This document shows positions 15,838-24,161 of a DNA stretch of 32,002 nt, piece after piece. The first letter of the stretch is position 1. Each line of letters starts with the position of its first letter. The stretch lies in NCBI GenBank assembly GCA_025937235.1, contig JAICRU010000030.1, forward strand, positions 1 through 32,002. Direction: 5' to 3'. The position numbers were made by a program, and so were the translations under genes. Below the pieces are notes generated by a model that was not told the DNA's origin, did not search any database, and saw nothing but the letters and a program-made list of their open reading frames with translations. The stretch comes from Acidimicrobiia bacterium. GTDB taxonomy: Bacteria > Actinomycetota > Acidimicrobiia > Spongiisociales > ZC4RG35.

Positions 15838-17691
15838 ATGTCGATCCTCGAATCCATCTCGAGCCCTGCCGATGTGCGTGAGCTGAGCCCGGAGGAGCTC
15901 GCTGCACTGAGCGAGGAGATACGCGCCTTCATCCTCGACAAGGTCTCTCGATCGGGCGGGCATCTGTCTCCCAACCTCGGGGTGGTGGAGCTGACTCTTG
16001 CCCTCCATCGGGTGTTCGACTCGCCGACGGACCGCTTCATCTGGGACGTGGGTCATCAGGCCTACGTCCACAAGCTGCTCACGGGGCGCGTCGAGGGCTT
16101 CGACCACCTCCGTGCTACCGGCGGCCTGTCGGGTTACCCCAGTCGGGAAGAGTCGGAGCACGACTTCGTCGAGAACAGCCATGCCTCGACTTCACTGTCG
16201 TACGCGCTCGGCCACGCCCTTGCCGACTATCCCGGCTATACGGTGGCCATAATCGGTGACGGTGCCCTCACCGGAGGGATGGCCTACGAGGCCCTCAACC
16301 ACATCGCGGTGACCCGGCCGAAGCGCCTGATCATCGTCCTCAACGACAATGGCCGCTCCTATGCCCCCACGGTCGGGGGCCTGGCCGCTCTAGCGTCGCT
16401 GGCGCATTACCGGTTCGATCCCAGATACGAGAAGACGAAGCGGACCCTGGGTCGGATGCTGCGCGGGCTGCCGCTGGTCGGGGAGACCGCGGACGAGCTC
16501 GCCGGACGGCTGAAGGACGCGGTGAAGCAGATACTGGAGCCCTTCACCGTCTTCGACGCCCTCGACCTCAAGTACACCGGACAGATCGACGGCCATGACA
16601 TCGAGTTGCTCGAGGAGACCTTTCGAGCCGCCAAGCGCTATGACCGGCCGGTCGTCATCCACGTCGTTACTCAGAAAGGCAATGGCTACCAGCCCGCCAT
16701 CGAGGACGAGCTGGAGAAGCTCCACGGTGTCGGCTCGTTCGACCTGGCCACGGGAAAGGCCATCAAAGAGGAGCTGAGACTCACCGACGTGGCCGGCAAC
16801 GCTTTGGCCGAAGCGGCTGCCAGCAGGCCAGATCTGGTCGGGATATCGGCGGCGATGGTGACGACGGCGGGGCTGATGCAGATGTGGCAGAGGTTTCCCG
16901 AGCGGGTCTTCGACACCGGCATCGCCGAGCAACATGCCGTCACGCTTGCCGCGGGCATGGCGCTGGCCGGTAAGCGGCCGGTGGTTGCGGTTTACTCGTC
17001 CTTCTTGCAGCGCGCCTTCGACCAGATCGTGGCCGATGTCGCCCTCCATGACCTCCCGGTCACCTTCCTCGTCGACCGGGCGGGCATCACCGGACCTGAT
17101 GGGCCCTCCCATCATGGTGTCTTCGATCTGTCCTATCTGCGCATGATCCCCAACATGGTGGTCGGTGCGCCCGCCGATGCCACCGAGCTATGCGCCATGA
17201 TCGAGACTGCCGTCGACCACGACGGGCCGATCGCCATCCGTTACCCGAAGGGAGCCGCGGTTTCGGTGCCGGCGGTCCCGGTGACACCCATCGAAGTGGG
17301 AGAGGCCCAGCTCCTCTCCGAGGGGAGCGATGTGCTCCTGGTGGCGGTGGGCCGGATGGTCGAGGTCGCGGAGAAGGCCGCGGTCGACATCAGGGCACGC
17401 GGTCACTCGGCGGGCGTGGTGAACGCCAGATGGGTAAAGCCGCTCGATCCCCGGATACTGGAATGGGCCGCCCCGGCACGGCATGTGGTCACCATAGAGG
17501 ACAACGTCGTCGCCGGCGGCTTCGGGGCCGGGGTGCTGGAGGCGTTTGCCGAGGCGGGGCTGGTCAAGGAGGTCACCTGCATGGGCATCCCCGACCATTT
17601 TCTCCCCTTCGGGTCACCAGCAGACATCGCCCACTCCGCCGGTCTCGACGCCGAATCGGTGGCCTCCCGGGTGCTGGCTTTGCTCACCTGA
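15838..17691 (+). CDS. dxs: 1-deoxy-D-xylulose-5-phosphate synthase
   Basis: A 617-residue Dxs, close to the usual 620-640. It condenses pyruvate and glyceraldehyde 3-phosphate, using thiamine diphosphate, as the first step of the MEP isoprenoid pathway. Motifs are SGGHLSPNLGVVELT, WDVGHQAYVHKLLTGR, the actinobacterial FVENSHASTSLSYALG, the thiamine motif from GDGALTGG to LNDNGRSYAPTVGG, the pyrimidine-binding GIAEQHAVTLAAGMA, and DRAGITGPDGPSHHG. Transketolase C-terminal sequence (VARWVKPLDP-like, VTIEDNVVAGGFG) completes it. It starts 18 nt after the kinase gene on the same strand without a clear promoter, so it may be read through from the pst-pho cluster. The ribosome-binding site is weak. 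Confidence 0.96.
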   Translation: MSILESISSPADVRELSPEELAALSEEIRAFILDKVSRSGGHLSPNLGVVELTLALHRVFDSPTDRFIWDVGHQAYVHKLLTGRVEGFDHLRATGGLSGYPSREESEHDFVENSHASTSLSYALGHALADYPGYTVAIIGDGALTGGMAYEALNHIAVTRPKRLIIVLNDNGRSYAPTVGGLAALASLAHYRFDPRYEKTKRTLGRMLRGLPLVGETADELAGRLKDAVKQILEPFTVFDALDLKYTGQIDGHDIELLEETFRAAKRYDRPVVIHVVTQKGNGYQPAIEDELEKLHGVGSFDLATGKAIKEELRLTDVAGNALAEAAASRPDLVGISAAMVTTAGLMQMWQRFPERVFDTGIAEQHAVTLAAGMALAGKRPVVAVYSSFLQRAFDQIVADVALHDLPVTFLVDRAGITGPDGPSHHGVFDLSYLRMIPNMVVGAPADATELCAMIETAVDHDGPIAIRYPKGAAVSVPAVPVTPIEVGEAQLLSEGSDVLLVAVGRMVEVAEKAAVDIRARGHSAGVVNARWVKPLDPRILEWAAPARHVVTIEDNVVAGGFGAGVLEAFAEAGLVKEVTCMGIPDHFLPFGSPADIAHSAGLDAESVASRVLALLT

Positions 17692-17701
17692 CCGCCGGCC
17701 C

Positions 17702-18457
17702 TCAGAGGACCGCTTCCAGGAACCTCTTGGTCTGGGCGTGTTGGGGGTCGGCGATGACTTGGCCGGGGGGGCCTTGCTCGACGATCAAACCCTCGTGGAA
17801 GAACGCCATGGTGGTGGCGACTTCCCGGGCGAACCCCATCTCATGGGTGACCACCATCATCGTCATCTGCGTTTCGGTGGCCAGGCTCCTCATCACTGAG
17901 AGCACCTCGGAGATGAGCTCGGGGTCGAGTGCCGACGTCGGCTCGTCGAACATCATCACCTCAGGCTCCATGGCCAGGGCTCGGGCGATGGCGACCCGCT
18001 GCTTCTGACCGCCTGAGAGCCGGATCGGGTGCTCGTCCCTCTTGTCGGCCAAACCAACCTGGGCGAGGAGCTCCTCGGCCACGGCGACGGAATGGGCACG
18101 GTCCTGGCCCTTGACCGTGACTGGTGCCTCGATGACGTTCTCCAGGACTGTCAAATGCGGGAACAGGTTGAACTCTTGGAACACCATGCCGGCCTTTATC
18201 CGCACGCTGCGGATCGCCTCCCGCTGGCGGTGGGTCCGTGGGCCAGGCTCGAGACGGACGCCGCTGACTTCGATCGTCCCGGACGTCGGTTCCTCGAGGA
18301 AGTTGATGCAGCGCAGGAGAGTGCTCTTCCCCGACCCCGATCGACCGAAGATCACGACCACCTCTCCACGTGTGACATCGAGATCGATGCCCTTCAGAAC
18401 CTCGTTGTCTCCGAATGACTTGTGGAGTTGGCTCACCCTGACCACTGGCTCGGTCAT
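17702..18457 (-). CDS. Polar amino-acid ABC transporter ATP-binding protein (system 1)
   Basis: A 251-residue ABC ATPase of the GlnQ/HisP type. It has VRVSQLHKSFGDNEVLKG at the start, Walker A GRSGSGKST (Arg where Pro is usual), LLRCINFLEEPTSGTI, the Q-loop [16 protein letters not shown], signature [15 protein letters not shown], Walker [15 protein letters not shown] and the H-loop [11 protein letters not shown]. It energises the permease encoded just upstream; ATG 18457 overlaps that gene's TGA as ATGA. A longer frame from 18583 is rejected because it lies inside the permease gene. Substrate unknown beyond the polar amino-acid class. Its 3' end faces dxs with a 10-nt gap and no visible terminator. 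Confidence 0.92.
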   Translation of the reverse strand: MTEPVVRVSQLHKSFGDNEVLKGIDLDVTRGEVVVIFGRSGSGKSTLLRCINFLEEPTSGTIEVSGVRLEPGPRTHRQREAIRSVRIKAGMVFQEFNLFPHLTVLENVIEAPVTVKGQDRAHSVAVAEELLAQVGLADKRDEHPIRLSGGQKQRVAIARALAMEPEVMMFDEPTSALDPELISEVLSVMRSLATETQMTMMVVTHEMGFAREVATTMAFFHEGLIVEQGPPGQVIADPQHAQTKRFLEAVL

Positions 18458-19317
18458 GCCGGCTCGCTCTCCACGAGCTCGACCCCGGGCTGCGTGCTGA
18501 CCCTGAGCGTGCGCACGTAACCGGCGGAGAGGCGCTGCTCCAACTTGGCTTGGAAGACCTGGAAGATGGTGGTGAGGATCCAATAGAGGGCGGCGGCGAC
18601 CACAAAGGCCTCCAGAGGTCGGAAATCGGCCCTGCCCACCAATTGGGCGCGGCGGAAGATCTCCATCTGGGCCACCACCGAACCGAGGAGTGAGATCAAA
18701 GCCGAGTCCTTCAACATGGCGATGAACTCGTTGCCCGTGGGCGGGATGATGAGGCGGATCGCCTGAGGGAGGACGATCCGCCTCATCCGCTGGCGATAGG
18801 TCATGCCGAGGGCCTCGGCCGCCTCCACTTGACCATGTCCCACCGATTGGATGCCGGCCCGGAAGATCTCGGTCATGTAGGCGCCGTAGTTGAGCCCGAG
18901 TGCGATAACTCCTGCCTGGAGCGCGGTGAGGGTCAGTGAGTCACGCAGACCCGGGAGATTGGGCGGGGCCAGCTGGGGTAGGGCAAGAAAGATGAGGAAC
19001 ATCTGCACGATCAGCGGTGTGCCCCGGAAGAATGAGGTGTAGAAGCCGGTAACGCCCTGTGCGACTGCGCTGTTGGAGAGACGCCCCAATGCCCCGAACA
19101 AAGCGAGCGTGACGGCGAGGATGATGGCCAGCCCGCAGATGATGATCGTCCAGGGCAGGCCCTGGGTGATGAACCAGAGGTGATCCAACATCCACTGGAC
19201 GTCGAAGTCGGCCAAGGAGAAGAGGAACACCACGATCAGGGCGATGACCCCCCACACCATGCCGAGCTTCACCTTGAACGGGATGTCGGCGCTCCATTGC
19301 TCGAGGCGCTCTCTCAT
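18454..19317 (-). CDS. Polar amino-acid ABC transporter permease (system 1)
   Basis: A 287-residue membrane protein of the HisM/GlnP permease family. The first helix is near VWGVIALIVVFLFSLA. The family core includes SFFRGTPLIVQMFLIF, the LNYGAYMTEIFRAGIQSVGHGQVEAAEALGMTY-type EAA loop that contacts the ATPase, VLPQAIRLIIPPTGNEFIAMLKDSAL and a final helix. It probably works as a homodimer, since only one permease gene is present. ATG 19317 is chosen; a TTG directly before it and an AGGGG close upstream leave the exact start slightly uncertain. It is the middle gene of a binding protein-permease-ATPase operon. Confidence 0.92.
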   Translation of the reverse strand: MRERLEQWSADIPFKVKLGMVWGVIALIVVFLFSLADFDVQWMLDHLWFITQGLPWTIIICGLAIILAVTLALFGALGRLSNSAVAQGVTGFYTSFFRGTPLIVQMFLIFLALPQLAPPNLPGLRDSLTLTALQAGVIALGLNYGAYMTEIFRAGIQSVGHGQVEAAEALGMTYRQRMRRIVLPQAIRLIIPPTGNEFIAMLKDSALISLLGSVVAQMEIFRRAQLVGRADFRPLEAFVVAAALYWILTTIFQVFQAKLEQRLSAGYVRTLRVSTQPGVELVESEPA

Positions 19318-19342
19318 CAACCCCTGATCTAATCGCTATGGA

Positions 19343-19374
19343 CGGGGGCGCCAGACTTCCGTTTCACGCCCCCG
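19343..19374 (-). other. GC-rich stem-loop between binding-protein and permease genes (system 1)
   Basis: CGGGGGCG (19343-19350) and CGCCCCCG (19367-19374) are perfect 8-bp arms around a 16-nt loop, just after the stop of the binding-protein gene as transcribed leftwards. No T-run follows. Like the structures after pstS and aapJ, it could stabilise the upstream message or reduce readthrough into the permease gene. Confidence 0.5.
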
Positions 19375-19384
19375 CCGCCGAATT

Positions 19385-20335
19385 TCAAGAGGTCTTCTTC
19401 GTCAGATCCAGGCCGAACCACTGGTTCGACAGCTCACTCAGCGTCCCGTCTTCGTGCATGCCCTCGATGATCTCCGACACCCGGGCCACGAAGGAATCAG
19501 TGTTCAGCGATGCACTGGCGTCTATCGCCGCCGCCAGCGGCTCGTAGAACAGCGGGTCTCCAACGACCTTGATAGGCAGACCCGCGTCGATCGCAGCCTG
19601 GATGGTCGTCGCCGACGACATCACCGCTGTCAGCCGGCCCTGGGCCAGTTGCTCGATGGCGGTGGTGTCCGTGTCGGTAGTAACGATCTCTGCGTCGTCG
19701 ATCACGAACTCGAAGCTCTCCCCTGGGATCTCCAGGTTCCCCTGCAGGTAGAAGTCGTATGTGCAACCCCCGCACACTCCGATTGTCTGCCCATCGAGGT
19801 CGGTGGTCAGGTCCGTGATGGAGTCATCGTCCGCCGCCACCGCCACCACAGCCGGTGTGTAGTAGTAGGGAGTGCTGAAGTGGAGCACCTCTTCGCGCTC
19901 CGGGGTGATGGTCATCGATCCGACACTGAGATCCCATCTGTCGTTCCAGTTTCCGGCGATGATCGTCTCCCACGCCGGGGCCTCCCAGGCCACTTCGACT
20001 CCGATCTGGTCCGCGATCGCCGTGGCCACGTCGATGTCGAAGCCCTCGTATTCGCCTGTCTCCTCGTTGAGGGAGGACTGGGGCGGGTAGGCCGGGTCGG
20101 TCGACACCGTCAGCACGCCTTCCTCCTCGATGGCTGACAGGAGATCACCCTCGCTGCCTTCGGTGGTTGCGGGCGCCTCCGTGGTTGCGGGCGCTTCTGT
20201 GGTTGCGGGCGCTTCTGTGGTTGCGGGCGCCTCCGTGGTTGCGGGCGCTTCTGTCGTTGCGCCGCCTTCGCCACCCCCACACGCAGCGGCAATGAGCGCC
20301 ATCGTCGCGATTAGCCAGATGATTGGTCGTTTCAT
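19385..20335 (-). CDS. Polar amino-acid ABC transporter substrate-binding lipoprotein (system 1)
   Basis: A 316-residue exported lipoprotein with signal MKRPIIWLIATMALIA and lipobox AAAC. It has a linker of five ATTEAP repeats, then an SBP_bac_3 domain from about residue 65: EEGVLTVSTDPAYPPQS, YEGFDIDVATAIADQIGV, WDLSVGSMTITPEREEVLHFS, and GLPIKVVGDPLF. Between the lobes is an unusual CGGC (C188, C191) where family members normally have a Gly/Thr-rich turn. ATG 20335 has an excellent ribosome-binding site (AGGAGGAG, about nine bases upstream). It binds an amino acid outside the membrane and hands it to the adjacent permease; the ligand cannot be read from sequence. It is divergent from the system 2 binding protein across a 134-nt gap. 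Confidence 0.93.
   Translation of the reverse strand: MKRPIIWLIATMALIAAACGGGEGGATTEAPATTEAPATTEAPATTEAPATTEAPATTEGSEGDLLSAIEEEGVLTVSTDPAYPPQSSLNEETGEYEGFDIDVATAIADQIGVEVAWEAPAWETIIAGNWNDRWDLSVGSMTITPEREEVLHFSTPYYYTPAVVAVAADDDSITDLTTDLDGQTIGVCGGCTYDFYLQGNLEIPGESFEFVIDDAEIVTTDTDTTAIEQLAQGRLTAVMSSATTIQAAIDAGLPIKVVGDPLFYEPLAAAIDASASLNTDSFVARVSEIIEGMHEDGTLSELSNQWFGLDLTKKTS
20163..20261 (-). repeat. 18-bp tandem repeat encoding the ATTEAP linker
   Basis: Five consecutive 18-bp units begin at 20163, 20181, 20199, 20217 and 20235 on the plus strand, followed by a half unit to 20261. Units differ only at two positions near the end (CCTCC versus CTTCT types, in the order A-B-B-A-B), and each encodes one ATTEAP hexapeptide on the minus strand. 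Near-identity points to recent slippage or unequal recombination, so linker length probably varies among strains. Confidence 0.85.
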
Positions 20336-20469
20336 TGAGCTTGCTCCTCCTAGAGACTCGCCCCTGAGGGACCGGGCGATTGTATCGGGAGTTCTGGCTT
20401 CGCCCTCTGGCGGGACAAACGATGGCGGACACTACGCTCCCGGATTCAACGAGTCCTGGGAGGACTCCA
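20336..20469. promoter_or_regulatory. Shared divergent promoter region of ABC systems 1 and 2
   Basis: A 134-nt spacer between two oppositely oriented binding-protein genes. It contains ribosome-binding sites at both ends: CTCCTCCT on the plus strand (AGGAGGAG leftwards) near 20345, and GGGAGGA before 20470. It also has a short CGCC-CTCT-GGCG hairpin at 20401-20412 and an interrupted GGGCGA/TCGCCC pair (20374-20379, 20400-20405). I cannot assign -35/-10 boxes with confidence. Any regulator binding here could set both importers at once. Confidence 0.45.
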
Positions 20470-21300
20470 ATGAAGAGAAGCATCGCGCTCATCGCAGCCC
20501 TCGCTGTCGTCGTGGCCGCTTGTGCCACGGAAGGCGGCGGCGGCGGCGGGGTCTCTTGCGAGAAGGAGGATCTGCCACTGGTCCAGGAGGGGGTGCTCAC
20601 CATCGGCACCGACGAGCCTTCCTTCCCGCCCTGGTTCGACTTCGAAGGCGGCCCGTCGACAGGCACGGGCTTCGAGAGCGCGGTGGCCTATGCCGTGGCG
20701 GAAGAGCTCGGATTCACCGCCGAAGAGGTTGAGTGGGTGGTGGTCCCATTCAACAACTCATTTGCGCCCGGTGAGAAGGACTTCGACTTCGACATCAACC
20801 AGATCTCGATCACCGAGGAGCGTGAGGAGGCAGTGGACTTCTCCGACGGCTACTACAACGTCAATCAAGCCCTGCTCGGCTTTGCCGACTCGGAGATCGC
20901 TTCGGCCACCACCATCGATGATCTCAAGGTCTATCAGTTGGGAGCCCAGGTGGGGACCACCAGCCTCGACTTCATCAACGAGGTGATCCAGCCCGACAGC
21001 GAGGCGCTGGTCTACGACACCAACGCAGATGCCAAGGCGGCCTTCGACGCCGGCCAGCTCGATGGCCTCATCCTCGACCTCCCCACCGCATACATCATTG
21101 CTGCGACCGAGATCGAGGGATCGGCGGTCATCGCTCAGTTCCCCTCAGGTGACGACCCTGAGCAGTTCGGGATGCTGTTCGAAGAGGGGAATCCGCTCCG
21201 TGATTGTGTCAACGAGGCGCTGGCCAACATCGACCTGGACGCGATGCAGCAGGAGTGGCTGTCGGACGTTGTCGACGCCCCCGTCATCGAGACCAGCTGA
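20470..21300 (+). CDS. Polar amino-acid ABC transporter substrate-binding lipoprotein (system 2)
   Basis: A 276-residue lipoprotein with signal MKRSIALIAALAV, lipobox VAAC and a short Gly-rich linker. The SBP_bac_3 domain shows VQEGVLTIGTDEPSFPPWF, GTGFESAVAYAVAEELGF, DFDFDINQISITEEREEAVDFS and a second lobe with GAQVGTTSLDFI. It differs enough from the system 1 protein to suggest a different ligand. ATG 20470 is chosen over an earlier frame start at 20380 because the signal peptide begins here and GGGAGGA lies just upstream. It is followed after 11 nt by its permease gene, the only binding-protein gene here without an intervening stem-loop. Confidence 0.92.
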   Translation: MKRSIALIAALAVVVAACATEGGGGGGVSCEKEDLPLVQEGVLTIGTDEPSFPPWFDFEGGPSTGTGFESAVAYAVAEELGFTAEEVEWVVVPFNNSFAPGEKDFDFDINQISITEEREEAVDFSDGYYNVNQALLGFADSEIASATTIDDLKVYQLGAQVGTTSLDFINEVIQPDSEALVYDTNADAKAAFDAGQLDGLILDLPTAYIIAATEIEGSAVIAQFPSGDDPEQFGMLFEEGNPLRDCVNEALANIDLDAMQQEWLSDVVDAPVIETS

Positions 21301-21311
21301 CACCGCTCTGA

Positions 21312-22181
21312 ATGACTGAGGCCGAGGCGTCGCGCCGGGGGCCGGGCATCTCTCCGGGTCGGGCGCGGCGTCTCGCCTATCAGAGAGGTCAGCGGCGCCG
21401 ATCTCTCCTGATCGGGGCGGTGAGCACCCTGGTCGTGTTCGGCGTCGTCACCCTGGTCGTGGTCAATTCGCCGGGCTGGCCGACGGTCCGTGACACCTTC
21501 TTCAGCTGGGAGGACTTCAAGGCCTCGTTCCCGGAGATCCTCGCCGGGTTCGGCCGCAACATCAGGATCTTCCTGATCGCCGAGGTCTTCATCCTCATCG
21601 TCGCCCTGATGGTCGCCATCATCCGCAGCACCAGGTCCCCGGTGCTGACCCCGCTTCGGCTCGCCGCTACCGCCTACGTCGACCTGATCAGGGGGATCCC
21701 CACCATCATCCTCTTGTTCCTCCTTGGCTTCGGGGTGCCAGCCCTGAGACTGCAGGGTGTGCCCAACAGCCAGGAATTCTGGGCCATCTCCACACTCGTG
21801 ATCTCCTATTCCGCCTACGTGGCCGAGGTGTATCGGGCCGGGATCGAGTCGGTCCATGAGAGCCAGACCGCGGCGGCTCGTTCCCTCGGGCTGAGCTCGA
21901 CGCAGAGTATGCGGTGGGTCGTGCTGCCCCAGGCGGTGCGCCGGGTGATTCCCCCCTTGCTCAACGACTTCGTCGCGCTGCAGAAGGACTCGGCTCTGCT
22001 TGCCCTGCTCGGTGTTCAAGAGGCTTTCCGTCGCGCCCAGATCTACGTGGCGGGCACCTTCAATTTCACCGCATATCTCGCCGCGGCCCTCCTCTTCCTG
22101 ATCTTCACAATCCCGTTGGCCAGGTTCACCGACTACCTGATCCGTCGTCAGCGGGAGCGGGTCGGAGGATCGTCGCTGTGA
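21312..22181 (+). CDS. Polar amino-acid ABC transporter permease (system 2)
   Basis: A 289-residue permease. A basic N-terminus (RARRLAYQRGQRRR) precedes the first helix. The core has NIRIFLIAEVFILIVALMVA, YVDLIRGIPTIILLFLL, the EAA-type loop YRAGIESVHESQTAAARSLG, and VLPQAVRRVIPPLLNDFVALQKDSAL. A single permease gene implies a homodimer. The stop TGA overlaps the GTG start of the ATPase gene, giving translational coupling. Substrate is a polar amino acid or related molecule by family. Confidence 0.92.
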   Translation: MTEAEASRRGPGISPGRARRLAYQRGQRRRSLLIGAVSTLVVFGVVTLVVVNSPGWPTVRDTFFSWEDFKASFPEILAGFGRNIRIFLIAEVFILIVALMVAIIRSTRSPVLTPLRLAATAYVDLIRGIPTIILLFLLGFGVPALRLQGVPNSQEFWAISTLVISYSAYVAEVYRAGIESVHESQTAAARSLGLSSTQSMRWVVLPQAVRRVIPPLLNDFVALQKDSALLALLGVQEAFRRAQIYVAGTFNFTAYLAAALLFLIFTIPLARFTDYLIRRQRERVGGSSL

Positions 22182-22924
22182 GCCCCGCCCCGCTCCTGGA
22201 AGTGCGCGGAGTGTGGAAGGAGTTTGGCGACCTGACGGTGCTGGCAGACGTCAGTCTCTCGTTGGGCACCCACGAGGTCATGGCAGTGGTCGGTCCGTCG
22301 GGCTCGGGCAAATCCACCCTGCTTCGCTGCATCAACCTCCTCGAGCCGATCGACGACGGTGAGATCCTGCTCGACGGGGTCGACATCTCCGATCCCGAAT
22401 ACGAGGCGGACCGGGCCCGTCGCCGCATCGGGATCGTGTTCCAGTCCTTCAACCTGTTCCCCCACCTGTCCGTCCTGGACAACATCACCCTTGCCCCACG
22501 CAAGGTGCTGAAGACCAGTGGGGAAGAGGCTCAGATCACCGCCCAGCATCTTCTCGACCGCTTCGACCTGTCCGATAAGCGTGATGAGTATCCCGACCGC
22601 CTCTCCGGTGGCCAGCAGCAACGAGTCGCCATCATCCGCGCCCTGGCCATGAGCCCGGCGCTGATGCTCTTCGACGAGCCCACCTCCGCCCTGGACCCGG
22701 AGCTCGTGGGCGAGGTCCTCGAGGTCATCAAGACCTTGGCCACGGAGGGCATGACGATGATCGTGGTCTCTCACGAGCTCGGCTTCGCCCGTGAGGTTGC
22801 CGACGAGGTCCTCTTCATGGATGAGGGTCGGGTGGTCGAGACGGGTCCGCCCGCTCAGGTCTTGGTGGACCCTGCAACCGAACGCGCCCGCCGCTTCCTC
22901 AGTTTGATGGCGGAGTCGGGGTGA
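22178..22924 (+). CDS. Polar amino-acid ABC transporter ATP-binding protein (system 2)
   Basis: A 248-residue GlnQ-type ATPase: LLEVRGVWKEFGDLTVLADV, Walker A GPSGSGKST, Q-loop FQSFNLFPHLSVLDNI, signature [15 protein letters not shown], Walker [15 protein letters not shown] and H-loop VSHELGFAREV. The start is GTG 22178, overlapping the permease stop as GTGA, with GGAGG about nine bases upstream; a longer frame from 21914 lies inside the permease gene. It ends one base before the converging membrane-protein gene, with no room for a terminator between them. Confidence 0.92.
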   Translation: MSPAPLLEVRGVWKEFGDLTVLADVSLSLGTHEVMAVVGPSGSGKSTLLRCINLLEPIDDGEILLDGVDISDPEYEADRARRRIGIVFQSFNLFPHLSVLDNITLAPRKVLKTSGEEAQITAQHLLDRFDLSDKRDEYPDRLSGGQQQRVAIIRALAMSPALMLFDEPTSALDPELVGEVLEVIKTLATEGMTMIVVSHELGFAREVADEVLFMDEGRVVETGPPAQVLVDPATERARRFLSLMAESG

Positions 22925-22925
22925 G

Positions 22926-24161
22926 TCAGACGGGTGTCTCCGACCCTTTGATCCACAGGCCCTTGACGGAGGGCTGGATCGTCTCGTCGACCAGGTCGAG
23001 GAGATCTGCCGACAGGGCACTCATGTCGGCTTCGTCGCGGGCGGTGGCGACGAACCGGTCGATGACCCGCTGGGCGTCGTACTTGCTCCGGTAGAGACGT
23101 CGGTCGATGAGGTCCTGGAGACGCCGTCGCAACGGGTTGAACAACGCGGCGACCAGAAGCGTCGAGACTGCTATGCCCAGAGCCGAGTCCTCGCCGACCA
23201 AGCCGCCGATGGTGGTTCGAACCAGGAAGACGGACAGGATGAAGATCCCGACCAAGAGCCCGGACAAAACCGCGTAGAGCAGGGTGCGCCTGATCACGCG
23301 ACCCAGGTCGTAGAGATGAAAGCGCAGGACGGCGATGGCGATCGAGACCGGGATACCCATGATCGAGACGACGAAAATGAGGTCGAGCACGTTCCCGCTC
23401 CCGGTCTCCCCGGCGGCGACGACCGTCCCGACGTAAACCATCGCGAACACCGCGACGGCGAAGACCAGCCACTTCATCTGCTGGCGCTCCGCACCGGCCG
23501 CCCGACGGAAACGAAGGACCAAGGAAGTCAGCGCAGCCGCCGCGACGAGCAGCAGACCACCGGACCACACGGAGTTGAAGACAGCGCCGAAGAACTCCTC
23601 CGGAAGGAAGCCGATGGGGTTGGGCAACGTCCAGGCCAGAGACTCCTCGACGTTCAGTGGGCCGATCTCTTCGCCGAAGGCGGCGGAGAGCATCATGAAG
23701 AGGATCATCGCCGCCTCGAGCCATACCACCCATCTCCAGCGGGGCGACGGCAGGCTTCCGGTTGGGAACACGAGGATCAAATGCAGAATGGGGAAGATGA
23801 GGAGGACCCACGACCAGTTGTCGAACCAGAGCCGGAGCCAGAGCCCCACGGTGAGCTCAGCGGGCTGCGCGCCGGTCTCCAGGGATCCGAAAGCGACATC
23901 GACGACTCCGGCCGTCAAGAAGACGAGGCCGGGGATCATCAGCAAGAGCCCGATGATGTTCTTGGGCTGGCGGGACACGATAAGGGCCCCGGTCAGAACG
24001 AAGATCACCGGGACCAGGGACCACGCGATCGCCCCCGCCGCCTCGACCGGGGCTCGGGTGAACATGCCGCTGCGAGCGTCGCTCCACCATCCATAGGCAG
24101 TTGCGATGAGCGCAAACCCTGCGATCACCCAGACGATCCGGGCGATGGTTCGATCCGACAC
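22926..24161 (-). CDS. Ten-helix membrane protein resembling a histidine-kinase sensor module without the kinase
   Basis: About 411 residues with roughly ten hydrophobic segments, then a cytoplasmic tail. The tail reads NPLRRRLQDLIDRRLYRSKYDAQ and DEADMSALSADLLDLVDETIQP, a linker I associate with actinobacterial sensor kinases of the NarL-partner type. There it precedes GAF and ATPase domains, but here the protein ends soon after at WIKGSETPV. No H-box or ATP-binding motif is present. GTG 24161 (VSDRTIARIVWV) with AAAGG upstream is preferred; an in-frame TTG at 24278 would leave only 11 nt to the divergent aapJ start. The function is unknown; a membrane sensor or scaffold is a guess. It sits between two amino-acid importers. 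Confidence 0.72.
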   Translation of the reverse strand: MSDRTIARIVWVIAGFALIATAYGWWSDARSGMFTRAPVEAAGAIAWSLVPVIFVLTGALIVSRQPKNIIGLLLMIPGLVFLTAGVVDVAFGSLETGAQPAELTVGLWLRLWFDNWSWVLLIFPILHLILVFPTGSLPSPRWRWVVWLEAAMILFMMLSAAFGEEIGPLNVEESLAWTLPNPIGFLPEEFFGAVFNSVWSGGLLLVAAAALTSLVLRFRRAAGAERQQMKWLVFAVAVFAMVYVGTVVAAGETGSGNVLDLIFVVSIMGIPVSIAIAVLRFHLYDLGRVIRRTLLYAVLSGLLVGIFILSVFLVRTTIGGLVGEDSALGIAVSTLLVAALFNPLRRRLQDLIDRRLYRSKYDAQRVIDRFVATARDEADMSALSADLLDLVDETIQPSVKGLWIKGSETPV

